NCBI GenBank assembly: GCA_963678705.1
Contig: OY783208.1
Location: 17,309,486 to 17,373,485 of the forward strand
Reading direction: 5' to 3'
From: Panorpa germanica
Lineage: Eukaryota > Arthropoda > Insecta > Mecoptera > Panorpidae
DNA length: 64,000 nucleotides
Shown here: positions 1 to 12,440 of the stretch, in pieces
Layout: each line of letters starts with the position of its first letter
Position numbering within the stretch: the stretch's first letter is position 1
Position numbers and translations under genes: made by a program
Notes under the pieces: generated by a model
Told to the model about the DNA's origin: nothing
Databases searched by the model: none
Seen by the model: the letters and a program-made list of their open reading frames with translations, nothing else

Positions 1-165
1 TTGATAGAGCCGTTTTCGCGCTGCCATACAAAATTCAGTACCAAACATATAAGAATATAAGAATATAAACATATAAGAATAGATTCAAACAGTTGGAACA
101 TTATAATATAGGATGATGATGATGATAAGAATATAAGCAAACAAACATACACCTCGGATATTATA
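1..165 (-). mobile_element. Helitron-like unit, 5'-end fragment
   Basis: In minus orientation this is the 5' part of the family described at 5559-6356: the 'gagccgttttcg' block followed by ATATAAGAATATAA-type repeats and a 'cattataatatagg' end. It runs off the window at position 1. Confidence 0.5.
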
Positions 166-177
166 AATAAGATAGAT

Positions 178-1414
178 AGAGTTTACTCCCGTCTTTTTGG
201 CGTGTATGATTTGAATCCAATAAAATAATTCATAATTAAGTTTCATATTTAATTCTATTTTTAAATTGAAATAATAAATAAACTCGCACAATACATTGAC
301 ACATATAAATTGACTAAAAGAATATATTTTTTTCAAGAAAATATAAAATATTTTCAATTTATTCGTTATTGGACCAACTTTTTTTCAATCGTTGTACCTC
401 TATATTGTTCTTATACTCGGTTTATCACCCCCCACTCTAATGTTGCACTTAAGAAAATGTATTTTTTTTTAAATTTTCGTAATAAATATGTCAATCTGCA
501 GATTGACGCAGATGCAGATATCTGCATACTAAATTTCAGGTTTTTATTTATATTTTAGCATTAGTACCTCCCACAAACCTCCGCTACTGAACGAGTTTGT
601 CAAATTTTAGCACGGGGATCTATTTTGTTTGTATCTAAGAACATATATTCTAAACTATAGCCTTTCATCTCTATATATTTTATATTTCTGGTTTTTGGCC
701 CCCACCGCCCGCCGCCACTGGAAATTTGCAATTTTGTTTAATTTTCCTTTAATTACTATCTATATAGGGCCCATGTTCCAAATTTCAACGTTCTAGCTCT
801 ATTGCGACATTGCCCCCAAAAAATCACGCCGCTACTGAATTAAAATTTTGGTAATCCAATTATTGGCAAACATGCGCAATTAGTGTCTCCATACATACCC
901 TAAGTTTAAATACTACTTTTTCAATATTTCCATCTTTTACTGTCTCAACTCCCGCCGCCACTGGAAATTTAGGGCTGTTTATTTTTTTTCATTAATTACT
1001 GTCTACAGCGAGCCTATATATTAAATTTGAACATCCTAACTCTATTCTAACATTGCCCCCGGAAATTTGCGCCGCTACTGAACTCAAATTTCAAATTTCC
1101 AACTTTTGGCAAATGTGCACAATTATGATCTTAATACACAAACTAAATTTCAGTTTTTCATCTTTTCTAGTTCGTCAGATATTTGCAAAAGTATTTTTTC
1201 AAATTTTCCAGTTTTTCCAAAATTACGGGTTTCCAGGAAATTCAGGGAAAAATCCGGGGACGCCAAAAGTCTTAGAATTTTTTTCTCTACGAAATAGCAA
1301 ACTTTCAAAAACATTGACGGAGCCGTTTTCATTCTACCATACGAATTTCAGCAACAAACAAACATATAAACATATAAACATATAAATATACACCTGGGAC
1401 ATTATAATATATGA
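178..1414 (-). mobile_element. Helitron-like unit, minus orientation
   Basis: The 3' end is near 178-200 (degenerate 'gagtttactcccgtc', half of the hairpin lost) and the 5' end near 1390-1412 ('cacctgggacattataatata'). The internal part 560-1250 is the reverse complement of about 3180-3880, including the paired 'cgccgccactgg' motifs. No long ORF; the open frames are shadows of a shared repeat. Confidence 0.5.
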
Positions 1415-2202
1415 CTAGCTTTTACCCCCGTCGCAAGCGACGTTTGTTTTTTGTGAGTGGCTTGAATTTCAAGTCAAAATTTAATTTTTAAATTGAAATA
1501 ATAAATAAACTCGTCCTATATTGATTTAACATTTAATAACAATTAATTTTTCATACAAACTGACTAAGAAAATACATTTTTTATATCAAAATAAAAAAAT
1601 ATTTTGAATTTATGCGATATTTGAACAACTTTTTTTCAAAATTTGGGATTTTTTTTTCGATTCGTAAATAAGTTGCCAAGGTTAGCCTATATACAAAATT
1701 TCAAATTTCTAGCACAATTTTTACTCTCGGCAAATACTGCGCCCCAATAAAATTTTAAAATTTTGAATTTTTTTTTTATTAATAATGTACTTAATTATTC
1801 TAGAATCCAGAAAATGAATTTTCTTCAAAGTTCCCTACCGGGCCCCCGATATTCTTTAACCCCCCCTTTTTCAATTTTTGAATTTCTAATTTTTGATAAA
1901 TGTCAGCATTGAATACCTTAATACACATGCAAAATTTCAAATTTCTATCTTATACGAATTAAAAGTAATACAGCAAAAAAGGGATCACTTTTCTTCCAGT
2001 TTTTCCAAAATTACGGGTTTCCAGGAAATTCAGGGAAAAATCCGGGGATGCCAAAAGTCTTAGAATTTTTTTTTCTACGAAATAGGAAATTTTTAAAAAC
2101 TTCCCTGGAGCCGTTTTCGAGATGCCATACAAAATTCGAACCAAACATATAAACACATAAACATATAAGAATATAAATATACACCTGGGACATTATAATA
2201 TA
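1415..2202 (-). mobile_element. Non-autonomous Helitron-like element, minus orientation
   Basis: Read on the minus strand it ends in CTAG (1415-1418) with T beyond it, preceded by the perfect hairpin CGTCGCTTGCGACG (1429-1442). Its 5' side carries 'tattataatgtcccaggtg' (~2180-2202). Hairpin, CTRR end and A/T insertion site are the Helitron hallmarks. About 790 bp, no coding capacity. Its mirror copy is 6357-7148. Confidence 0.65.
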
Positions 2203-3033
2203 CTTGAGTTTACCCCCGTCGCAATGCGACGTCTTTTTGGCGTGTATCATTTGAATCCAATAAAATAATTCGTAATTAAATTTCATATTTAACTGTTCTA
2301 TTTTTAAATTGAAATAATAAATAAACTCGCGCACATATACACACATATAAATTGACTAAAAAAATATTATTTTTTTATCAAAATAAAAAATATTTTCAAT
2401 TTATGCGTTATTTGACCAACTTTTTTTCAAAATTTGGGATTTTTTTTTTCGATTCGTAAATAAGTTACCAAGGTTAGCCTATAAACAAAATTTCAACTTG
2501 CTAGCACAATTTTTACTCTCGGCAAATACTGCCCCCGTGCCCCCCAATAAAATTTTTGAAATTTAAAATTTTTTTTTATTATTAATATACTAAATTATTC
2601 TAGAATCCAGAATATGAACTTTCCCCAAATTTCCCTACCGGGCCTCCGAATTTCTTCAACCCCCCCCTTCTTCAATTTTTGAATTTCTAACTTTTGAGAA
2701 ATGTCAGTATTGAATACCTTAATACACATGCAAAATTTCAACTTTCTATCTTTTACGAATTAAAAGTATTACAGCAAAAAAGGGTTCACTTTTTTTCCAG
2801 TTTTTCCAAAATTACGGGTTTCCAGGAAATTCAGGGAAAAATCCGGGGACGCCAAAAGTCTTAGAATCTGTTTCTCTACGAAATAGGAAATTTTCAGAAA
2901 CATTGACGGAGCCGTTTTAGGAGCTACCATACGAATCGCGTAAACATATAAGAATATAAGAATATAAACATATAAGAATATAAACATATAAGAAAATAAA
3001 CATACACCTCGGACATTATAATATAGGATGATA
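2203..3033 (-). mobile_element. Non-autonomous Helitron-like element, minus orientation
   Basis: The 3' end reads CAAG on the minus strand (2203-2206) with hairpin CGTCGC-ATT-GCGACG at 2217-2231. The 5' side has 'cacctcggacattataatata' near 3005-3027. Mirror copy of 5559-6356. ATATAAGAATATAAACAT repeats fill 2940-3000. Confidence 0.55.
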
Positions 3034-3092
3034 AATATACACCTGGGACATTATAATATATGATGATATATATATATTTCCGGTAACAAAAT

Positions 3093-5558
3093 CTGTATGG
3101 TATCTTCTAAACGGCGCCTACAAAGTTTTTTAAATTTTGATATTACGTAAAGGACGAATTTCTAAGACTTTCTACGTCCCTGAATTTTCCCCTGAATTTC
3201 CCTGGAAAAAATTATTCTGGAAAAACTGGAAAATTTGAAAAAATACTTTTGCAAATATCTGACGAACTAGAAAAGATAGGAAACTGAAATTTGGTATGTG
3301 TATTGAGATCATAATTGTGCACATCTGCCAATAGTTGGACATTTAAAATTTAAGTTCAGTAGCGGCGCGAATTTCCGGGGGCAATGTTAGAATAGAGTTA
3401 GGACGTTCAAATTTAATATGTAGGCTCGCTCTAGAGTGTTATTAATGAAAAAAAATAAAGAGCCCCAAATTTCCAGTGGCGGCGGGAGTTGAGTTAGTAA
3501 AAGCCAGAAATATTGAAAAAGTAGTAATAAAACTTAGGGCATGTATTGAGACACTAATTGCGAATGTTGCCAATAATTGGATTACCAAAATATTAATTCA
3601 GTAGCGGCGTGATTTTTTGGGGGCAATGTTGCAACAGAGCTAGAACGTTGATATTTGGAACGTGGGCTCTATATAGAGTGTCATTAAAGACAAACTATAG
3701 AAAACTGCAACTTTCCAGAGGCGGCGGGCGCTGTGGGCCAAAAACCAGAAATATGAAATATATAGAAATAAAAGGCTATAGTTTAGATTATATGTTCTTA
3801 GATATAAATAAAATAGATCCCTGTGTTAAAATTTGACAAACTTGTTTAGTAGCGCAGGTATGTGGGGGGGGTAATAATGCTAAATATAAATACAAAGCTA
3901 AAATTTAGTATGCAGATATAGATTGACAAATTAATAACGAAAATATAAAAAAAAAATCCTTTTCTTAAGTGTAACACTAGAGTGGGGAGTGATAAACCGA
4001 GTATAAGAACAAAATAGAGGTACAACGATGATATTTTGCATGTAGAATATTAAATAGAAGCACAATAGTTCTCTATAAGTTAGATAGTCAAATTACATTC
4101 AATAGTAGAATTGAATTGATTTTTGGAGCGTTCGTTGTGCTGTGAAATCGAACAGGAGTGAGAGGTATAGGGGGGAAATAGTTAACAGCCCCAAATATCA
4201 AATTAAAAAAATAGAAACTACGCATGTGCATATTTGCGAAAAATAAGTTTAACCTTAGTAGCGGCGTGAAATTGGGGAAGTGGGGGCGGAAAAGGCTTTG
4301 CCAAAGAGCTCAATTTTAAATTTCGATCATTTATAAAAGTAGATAGTAGTAATAAAGGTTATAAAAGTAGAGAGAATTGTTATGAGCAAAATAGATTGTT
4401 ATGCCTAAAATTTGTCAATTTTATTTCAGGAGCGGGAATTAATGGGGAGGACAATATTATATCGTAAATATAAATACAAAAATTAGAACGTAAGATTACA
4501 GTGCAGTTTTAATTATGTAAATGAATTGCTGTAATATTGAATTGGTAGTGCCTGATTGGAGGAGAGGGTGGCGCCGGGGTTCAGGACACCAAGTAACGGT
4601 GGTCTTAGAAGAAGTAGCGATAGATTATAATGGCTCTGGAAGATAACCGTGTTGTAGAATATGTGCTTTGGTGCTGGAAATGTGGGCGGCGGTTCAGGGG
4701 ATTAAATTGAAAGTACAATAACGGGAAGGATAAGGGCTAGAGATGAGATGATTAGGAGCGAGCCGCTAGGCTTTCTTAAAAACATAAATGAATTGATGTA
4801 ATTAGTAGGTTTACATTGAAATGAGTGAAAATTAATTTTATCAAGCATTTATCTTTTCGAATAATTATTAAAAAATAATATACTTCTAAGGATGAAATTT
4901 AGTGTGTAGGTTGCCAGTAAAGTATTAATTATGAAAACTAATTGTTAAGAGTATTAGTACGCAGGAGGTAAAAGCGCAAGATTGTTTAATGATTGCGGTA
5001 AAAGGGGCGATAGAACAGTGCCGTTATGTGCGATGATTCTCAGGTTGGCTGTGGTGTTGCAAGTGGGCGCATTGTGGCAGAGGTGCAGAGGAATACAATT
5101 GAAAGTGCGAGAATGATACAGAGCATGGAGCCAAGAGGTGATGATTAGTATTACGGGGCGGGCCAGTGGACATTTTTCAATACTGCGCTTTATTAGGGTA
5201 AATAATAATTTTACACAGAGAGGAGGAAACGAAGGATTATTTAATTATAGTGCTAAAGCGGGTGCGCTGTGAATGTACTCTAAGGACCGACGATGCTCAG
5301 GAAAGAAGCGATACAGAGTGCTGAAGGAAAAAGGCGCTCCATGGCTTATGGGCGGGGGCACTGGAGACTGGTCAATACAGTGCTTTATTACTGTAAATGA
5401 AAGAATTATAACAAAATAAAAAAAAAAAGTTTAAAAAAGATATATTATAACGAAAATTACTTAAAAATAATATTTTGCATTATTTTCAATTTAGCAAATA
5501 AATTTATTTATTCACAAATATTAAATACACGTCGCTTTGCGACGGGGCGACGCGCTAG
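3093..5558 (+). mobile_element. Long Helitron-like element, plus orientation
   Basis: It starts in the 'gtatggtatcttctaaacgg' block shared with the short units and ends CTAG (5555-5558) followed by T, with hairpin CGTCGC-TTT-GCGACG at 5530-5544. The body (3100-5460) has repeated 'agtagcggcg' motifs and purine-rich DNA but no open Rep/helicase ORF, so it is a non-autonomous or decayed long variant. Confidence 0.55.
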
Positions 5559-6356
5559 TATATTATAATGTCCCAGGTGTATATTTATATTCTTATGATC
5601 TTATATTCTTATATGTTTATATGTTTGGTTCAAATTTTGTATGGCATCTCGAAAACGGCTCCAGGGAAGTTTTTGAAAATTTCCTATTTAGTAGAGAAAA
5701 AAATTCTAAGACTTTTGGCGTCCCCGGATTTTTCTCTGAATTTTCTGGAAACCCGTAATTTTGGAAAAACTGGAAAAAAAGTGATCCCTTTTTTGCTGTA
5801 TTACTTTTAATTCGTAAAAGATAGAAAGTTGAAATTTTGCATGTGTATTGAGCTATTTAATGCTGACATTTCTCAAAAATTAAAAATTCAAAAATTGAAA
5901 AAGGGGGGGTTCAAGAAATTCGGGGGCCCGGTAGGGAACTTTTGAGAAAGTTCATATTCTGGATTCTAGAATAATTAAGTATATTATTAATAAAAAAAAA
6001 TTCAAAATTTCAAAATTTTGTTTGGGGGCAGTATTTGCCGAGTAAAAATTGTGCTAGAAAGTTGAAATTTTGTATATAGGCTAACCTTGGTAACTTATTT
6101 ACGAATCGAAAAAAAAAATTCCAAATTTTGAAAAAAAGTTGGTCAAATAACGCGTAAATTGAAAATATTTTTTATTTTGATAAGAAAAATATATTTTTTA
6201 GTCAATTTATATGTGTCAATGTATTTGTGCGAGTTTATTTATTATTTCAATTTAAAAATAGAACAGTGAAATATGAAATTTAATTACGAATTATTTTATT
6301 GGATTCAAATGATACACGCCAAAAAGACGTCGCATTGCGACGGGGGTAAACTCAAG
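5559..6356 (+). mobile_element. Non-autonomous Helitron-like element, plus orientation
   Basis: It abuts the CTAG end of the preceding element. It begins 'tatattataatgtcccaggtg', has ATATGTTTATATG repeats, the 'ctcgaaaacggctccaggg' block, and ends with hairpin CGTCGC-ATT-GCGACG (6328-6342) and CAAG (6353-6356). The 60-80 aa open frames inside recur in several frames and copies and are not genes. Confidence 0.6.
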
Positions 6357-7148
6357 TCTATTATAATGTCCCAGCTGTATATTTATATTCTTATATGTTT
6401 ATGTTTTTATATGTTTGGTTCGAATTTTGTATGGCATCTCGAAAACGGCTCCAGGGAAGTTTTTAAAAATTTCCTATTTCGTTGAGAGAAAAATTCTAAG
6501 ACTTTTGGCGTCCCCGGATTTTTCCCTGAATTTCCTGGAATCCCGTAATTTTGGAAAAACTGGAAAAAAAGTGATCCCTTTTTTGCTGTATTACTTTTAA
6601 TTCGTATAAGATAGAAAGTTGAAATTTTGCATGTGTATTAAGGTATTCAATGCTGACATTTCTCAAAAATTAGAAATTCAAAAATTGAAAAAGGGGGGGT
6701 TAAAGAAATTCGGGGGCCCGGCAGGGAACTTTGGAGAAAATTCATTTTCTGGATTCTAGAATAATTAAGTATATTATTAAAAAAAAAATTCAAAATTTTG
6801 AAATTTTATTGGGGGGCACGGGGGCAGTATTTGCCGAGTGTAAAAATTGTGCTAGAAAGTTGAAATTTTGTATATAGGCTAACCTTGGCAACTTATTTAC
6901 GAATCGAAAAAAAAATCCCAAATTTTGAAAAAAAGTTGTTCAAATATCGCATAAATTCAAAATATTTTTTAATTTGATATAAAAAATGTATTTTCTTAGT
7001 CAGTTTGTATGAAAAATTAATTGTTATTAAATGTTAAATCAATATAGAACGAGTTTATTTATTACTTCAATTTAAAAATTAAATTTTGACTTGAAATTCA
7101 AGCCACTCACAAAAAACAAACGTCGCTTGCGACGGGGGTGAAAGCTAG
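6357..7148 (+). mobile_element. Non-autonomous Helitron-like element, plus orientation
   Basis: Begins TC-tattataatgtcccagctg directly after CAAG and ends CTAG (7145-7148), T at 7149, with hairpin CGTCGCTTGCGACG at 7121-7134. This is the best-preserved terminus in the array and defines the family. Confidence 0.7.
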
Positions 7149-7189
7149 TATAAAGTATAATATAATATATAGTGTAAAGTATAATATAA

Positions 7190-7987
7190 TATCTTAGTTT
7201 TTTCTTAATTAATAAGTTGAGTTACTTTTTTATGTGTAATGGATGGTGATGTGGGCCTGGAGGAGGGCACTATCCCAGTAAACATTTTGGAGCATTTTGG
7301 AGTCACTTTGACATCATATTGAAGATGCGTATGATTTTTTTGTCATGAAAGAGTTCATTTTTAGTTTACTTTCTCACAATCGTTCATATGAAATGTCTGT
7401 TTTATCGGCTACAGATGACAGAACCACTCCACCTGTCGGAGTACAATTGAAGATAAAGTTGATGCGAACTATAATTGAAGTGAAATAGTGATAGAAACGT
7501 CACTAAATAGGGCACTTCACTAAATGTTTACTGGGATGTGATCCTCCACATAACGTAACTATGGATGACGACAGTGTTACAGTAAAAGTGAGCAAATACA
7601 ATAGCAACAATAATTATAGCACCTATAAGGCCATGGTAGTATCACAACAAGGACAACAAAACTTCTTTAGCTCACTAAAGCTAGCAGAAATAATTTGCAC
7701 AATAACGAACACAAAAAACATCACAGAAATCAAAAAAATTGGACCATTGGGCCATTGTACAATGTTTAACAGCAGAAATCGCAAATAAGATTGTGAGTGA
7801 TCCGATTTTAAAACATAATAAATTTGAAGCATATACCCTACTTCTGGAACACAAAAACTGCAATTATAAAACAAGACTTAGATTACACTGAGCAAACTTT
7901 AATAAATAACATCGAATGTAACAATTTTATAATTACTTAAGTTTAAAGACTTAACTGGAAAGTAATTACTGATAATGGTATTAAGTC
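7190..7987 (+). mobile_element. 5' fragment of a jockey-type non-LTR retrotransposon (ORF1 start)
   Basis: Collinear with 24862-26180: the untranslated leader, an ORF1 start at 7561 (MDDDSVTVKVSKYNSNNN, open to 7788, then frameshifted) and the 'cttagattacactgagcaaac' block. The element stops near 7987 before the zinc-knuckle region, so it is a truncated relic. A MITE sits in its leader. Confidence 0.6.
7273..7536. mobile_element. 264-bp MITE with 15-bp perfect terminal inverted repeats
   Basis: TCCCAGTAAACATTT at 7273-7287 is the exact reverse complement of AAATGTTTACTGGGA at 7522-7536. The related element at 24940-24960 has no insert at this point, giving an empty-site comparison. The flanks suggest a 2-3 bp AT/TA target duplication; the superfamily is not settled. 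Confidence 0.7.
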
Positions 7988-8754
7988 AGAATTTTGGGGA
8001 AATAATTTGATTTGATTAAATTGACAATTTAAATATTAATAAATAAAAGGGTATTTCTTTTATTTTAGGTATAGTTTTGTGGAATTTTGTTAAAATAAGT
8101 TGATTTATTAAAAGTAATAACCATTTGACTATATATTTAAGGTGTGAAGTTCAAATATTAAGAAATAAAAGGGTTAGTAAATGAGGGCATATTCGTACAT
8201 GACAATTTTTACAGGGTTGAATAAAGAAAAATAGTTTTATGTTAAATGCAATGGTATATATTTTACGATATGGGATATTTATGAAAAGAGTTTTGATAGT
8301 TTTTGATAGAATTTTTTTGGAAAATAAGTGGAATTATTAAAAGGTCGGATATAAAAAGTTTTTGGACATGGACATTTTTTTAGGACAAATAATGGGGTTA
8401 TAATCGTTTGGGAATTTTTAATTGGGGTACTATAGATGTTTCAGTGGAAGATAGGTTTTTGTATTTTTGTGTAAAAGTAAATTTAAAGCAGTTATGGGAA
8501 TTGGAAAAGTGTCAGATCGCGTTAAAGTCTCTATATAAAATACATAATAAAAATATGCCAAAGAATTAATGAAAAATACTTGACAGAAATACGAAATGAG
8601 AAACGTTGAACAGTTAAAAATATGAACATGAAAAATACGAATAACTTTTAAAAGTTGATGCACTAATAATAAATATTAAAAACAAGCTTTAAACTCAAGG
8701 TCGTTTGAATTTATGTGTTTTTTGCCTAAATCACGCAAACTTTTTACATTTTTC
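7988..8754. other. Unassigned AT-rich stretch
   Basis: No supported gene, RNA or element was seen. Open frames here are short, AT-driven and without splice or start context. Confidence 0.5.
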
Positions 8755-9118
8755 CAGGGCTTGACACAAGACGAGATAATGCGATACTTTCAAAAATTTC
8801 GTCTCGGTCCCGTCTCGTAATCGATTGTCTCGTCTCGTCTCGTCATCAAATTTTTGAAATCCCTTGTTGATAATTTTTTCTATAACATAACAGCATTTTT
8901 TAATTTTCTATACACCTTGATAAAAATTACGATTGAATACGATTAAAAAATTACCTGTTCAGCAAACATATACATTTTTTTAATTTTTTTTTTGAGCAGA
9001 TAAGACTGACTTTTGAATCGAAGTTGATTTGCCATACACTTCTTCGTAGGCCTTTGGATGAATACTTAATAAATGTTTTTTCGAGACGAGAAAAGTTTCG
9101 TGCTCGAGTAAATCCCTA
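8755..9118. mobile_element. Possible hAT-like non-autonomous element with GTCTC-rich ends
   Basis: It starts CAGGGCTTGACACAAGACGAG and ends with the complement of TAGGGATTTACTCGAGCACG; the ends share AGGG.TT.AC. Flanks CATTTTTC and CTCTTTTC match at 6 of 8 positions, a possible worn 8-bp target duplication. Internal GTCTC runs lie at 8800-8845. Confidence 0.3.
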
Positions 9119-9409
9119 CTCTTTTCATTATTAAATTACCTTTAAATCTTACTAACTGTGTCATTCTCTTACGTGTACTTTCCTCTTCTTGAGATAATGA
9201 TGATGACGTTGTAACGTTCTTTGGTTTGACGTCCAATTTTAATCAGTGTCGTCGGGAAAACTTAAAAAAATATTTATTATTTGTTAAACATTTTGACAAC
9301 TACGAACATTGTAATAGGTAGATATTCCTTCTTTAAGAATCACTAAACCATTCGGTTTATTTCGAATCTAAGTTTTAAGCGCACCATCGCTTAGATTTTA
9401 CGCAAACAA

Positions 9410-10010
9410 TTATACTCTATATCCTTTTTTCTTCAAAGATCCTGCACATCCTTTCCTTTTCCCCTTTCGTATTCCCTTCTTTGCGGATTTCTTCCACCAC
9501 CAATCTTAAGAACTCCCTCTCTGTATTTTTCATTTTACCCTTACACCTAATCACTCTGGTTCTTGCCTCTACCCTCAAATTGCTCCCCTTCACTCCTTCC
9601 ATTGCATACTATTCCGGTGTGAATTTATCAATGCCTAACACACATTTTAAATACTTTGCCTGAACCACCTCCTGCTTCCTTTATTCTTCCACTTCCATAT
9701 TTCTGCCCCTTACATCATCATCTTCCAAATTAATCCATTATATAGATACGTCCTTCTTTTGCTGTCCATTCTGCTAATCTTTCTTTTCTCTACAGTGCCC
9801 TTCTTTAAGCTTCTTCCCCATTGTTTCTCTTGAATACATATCCAAAATATCTAATTTCCATTACCTCTCTTACCTCGTCGTCCTTTCATCTTCATATTCC
9901 TTTCGATTTTCACCATCCTCCTTTGATATTTTTACCTTCTTTGCGTTCATTTCCATGTTTTTCTTTTCTAGCCAGCAATGAAACAATGTAGACGCCATTG
10001 GGTGTTTGCA
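9410..10010 (-). mobile_element. Non-LTR retrotransposon RT C-terminal relic
   Basis: Minus-strand translation, with frameshifts, gives the conserved piece 'REVMEIRYFGYVFKRNNG' followed downstream by '..EIWKWKNKGSRRW..', the post-palm region of non-LTR reverse transcriptases. It is related to the relics at 16.9-18.3, 34.5-35.8 and 47.2-47.9 kb. Broken by stops. Confidence 0.5.
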
Positions 10011-10062
10011 CATAATTCTATAAACACCGTTCTCTTCTTAATTAAACGATATTAATTAGAAA

Positions 10063-10804
10063 TGTACATTGTCTTGCGTCATTCATTTAAATGAAACAAT
10101 TATTAATCACTTTGAACATGCAACTGATCATAATTTGTACACCGGAATTATTCCGCCTTCTGTAGCTGACCGCTGTTTTAAGAGAAGACCACCGTGAAGT
10201 GATGCGAATGCGTCAGCAACACACAGTACCAACTGTAACGCATTTAAAAACCCTACATTGAAAGCGGGAATTTTAAATCGTTAAAACACAATATTATAAA
10301 AGATATTAACAATTGAAATTGTTGATATTTGATGTCATGACGTCATGAGAAAATGCTTTTTTGCATGGATGTATATCTACAAAGTATTAGCTATTAGCTA
10401 TTTAACAGAAGAGTCGTTGTCGTTGGACACCCAACAGTCAACGACTATTTAATGAAATAAAGTAAATGCCGAAAGACCGTGAAAAATAAATAATTTTAAT
10501 TTGAAATATTCATTGCATTAAGTCTGAGTCACTTTTCGTTTTATTTTTGTAATTTACTTAAATATTCCATCAACTTATTAAAAACCATTAAATGCCATTC
10601 GGGTGTCACGGTTTCTCGATTACCGTGACATGCCCGTTACATTGTTTAAATTGCCTGCACTTTACTAATTGCGTGCCCAACATTATTCAGTATTTTCTCA
10701 CAGAGTGAAGTTCGGTGTTTTCCTGCGGGTTCTCAAAGTGAAATAATCTTAGTAAAGCTTTTTACATTTTCCAAATAAATTACAACAATTCTAAATAACT
10801 GAAG
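10063..10804 (+). promoter_or_regulatory. Conserved upstream block of copy 1 with AP-1-like TGAGTCA
   Basis: This stretch is repeated upstream of copy 2 (from ~28110) and in part upstream of both first exons of copy 3. TGAGTCA at 10525-10531 lies 280 bp before the ATG. An inverted pair TCACGGT (10606-10612) / ACCGTGA (10622-10628) follows. TCAGT at 10687 could be an initiator; no TATA box was seen. That TGAGTCA binds AP-1/bZIP factors is general knowledge; use here is inferred only from conservation. Confidence 0.45.
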
Positions 10805-11739
10805 ATGAAGATGTTAATCCTTGTCATCTTCATCGGAACTTGTGCCTCAAATACCAACGCTACGGTGAGTTTTTTTACTTTTATTTGTTTGCTTTGACAT
10901 TATTCGCTCTTGTGTTTAGCACTAGCTATCTAGGTTCGACGTGTACTTCCTGGAGACTTCTCTTTTCTTGAGGAGCACTGCTTGGTGCACCATTTCTTAT
11001 TTTCTTAAGTAATTTTCCACTTGTAGACGTGGCATAGCTTTATGTTTTTGTAGTAGCGACCCTCCATGGCAGATGTCAGCTGGGTGGTGATCAGCATCTG
11101 ATTTATTGAATATTTTGGAGCTTATTTGTTGTAAACGTATAGCTTAGTCTAGAATTTTGTGAAAATCAAAAAATTGCTCGAAATATTGGTATTTTGTGAC
11201 AGCTGACGTCACTCTGTTGCATAACAGAGATGACAATATGTTTAAGGAGTAGAGGCATGTATAATTTCTATAAAACAGTACTATACTCTACTATACATAA
11301 GGTTTACAACTAGTATCTCTAATACCCAGGTATTTTTAAATAAGTCGCAACATTCTAGAAGACGGTACCAATTGAAATAGTCATTTTTGTCCCTCTACTG
11401 AATTTTAACCTATAGATTTTTGTGATGACTAATTTTGGGTCGAGAAAATTCAAAAAAAGAAAAAGCGGCAAAACAGAAATTTAAATTTTAAATAATTATG
11501 TGTTAATAAAAAGGGCGATAGACATATTGTCAGAGATATACATTTTTTAAATACATATACTTAAAATGCAAATACTTATTTTCTATTTTGTATCTAAATA
11601 CCTTTTAAGAATATACTATTTTATATGTTATTTAAAAACGTTTACAAACCTATTTTCAATTTGGAAAATGCAAAATACTTTTTTTATTTTTCTCACTTCA
11701 TAGTCTTTATCCGTTAACATATTTTTTTTACATTATAAT

Positions 11740-12440
11740 GTTCCAAGTGTTTTTTTATATGTATATTTGCTTACGCGACAAATATGGTAGCTCGAAAACG
11801 GCTGCATGCATCTTTTTCATATTTCCTATTCATAGAGAATAAAATTGCGTTCTCGGATTTTTACCTGAATTTCCTGGAAATCCATAATATTAGAAAAACT
11901 AGAAAAAACCAACGGATACTTTTTGCTGTATAACTTTAAATTTGGAATATATAAAGAGTTAAAATTTGAGAATTAAAAATTCAATAATTGAAAAAGGAAG
12001 CGTTGAGAAAATTAGGGAGCCCGGTACGGAACTTTGGAGAAAGTTCATATTTTGGAATGGGTAATAATTAAGTTTATTATCAATAAGCAAAATTCAAAAA
12101 CAAAATTTTATTTGGGGGCACGAAGCAATTGTCTTAGAAATTTAAAATTTTGTATAAAGCCTAATTTTGTAATCTAATTTACAAATCGAATTTTTTTTTT
12201 CCGAATTAAAAAAAAAGTTTATCTAATAACGTATAAATTTTGAATAGTAAAAAATAATTATATTTTGCTGCAAGAAATATTTTATTATAGTCAGTTTATA
12301 TGAAAAAAATTTTTATTTTAATAAAGAACGAGTTAAATATATCTATTTAAAAATGGAAATTATATTTGAAATTATTTTACGAATTATTTTACTGAATTCA
12401 AATAAAACATATGAGGCAGACTTTGCGATGGAGCAAAGAG
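11740..12440 (+). mobile_element. Helitron-family relic in intron 1 of copy 1
   Basis: Matches the 5559-6356 unit in order: 'cattataatgttccaagtg', the 'ctcgaaaacggctgcatgc' block, 'tttcctggaaatcc', 'tttatttgggggcacg' and the region before the 3' hairpin. The terminus is lost. The same relic lies in intron 1 of copy 2 but not copy 3. Confidence 0.55.

Noticed and set aside
1959..6600. Recurring 60-110 aa open frames with 'LRLLASPDFSLNFLETRNFGKTG'
   Set aside because: They recur in both orientations and several frames wherever the Helitron-like unit occurs, with no start context or matching family; they are repeat shadows.
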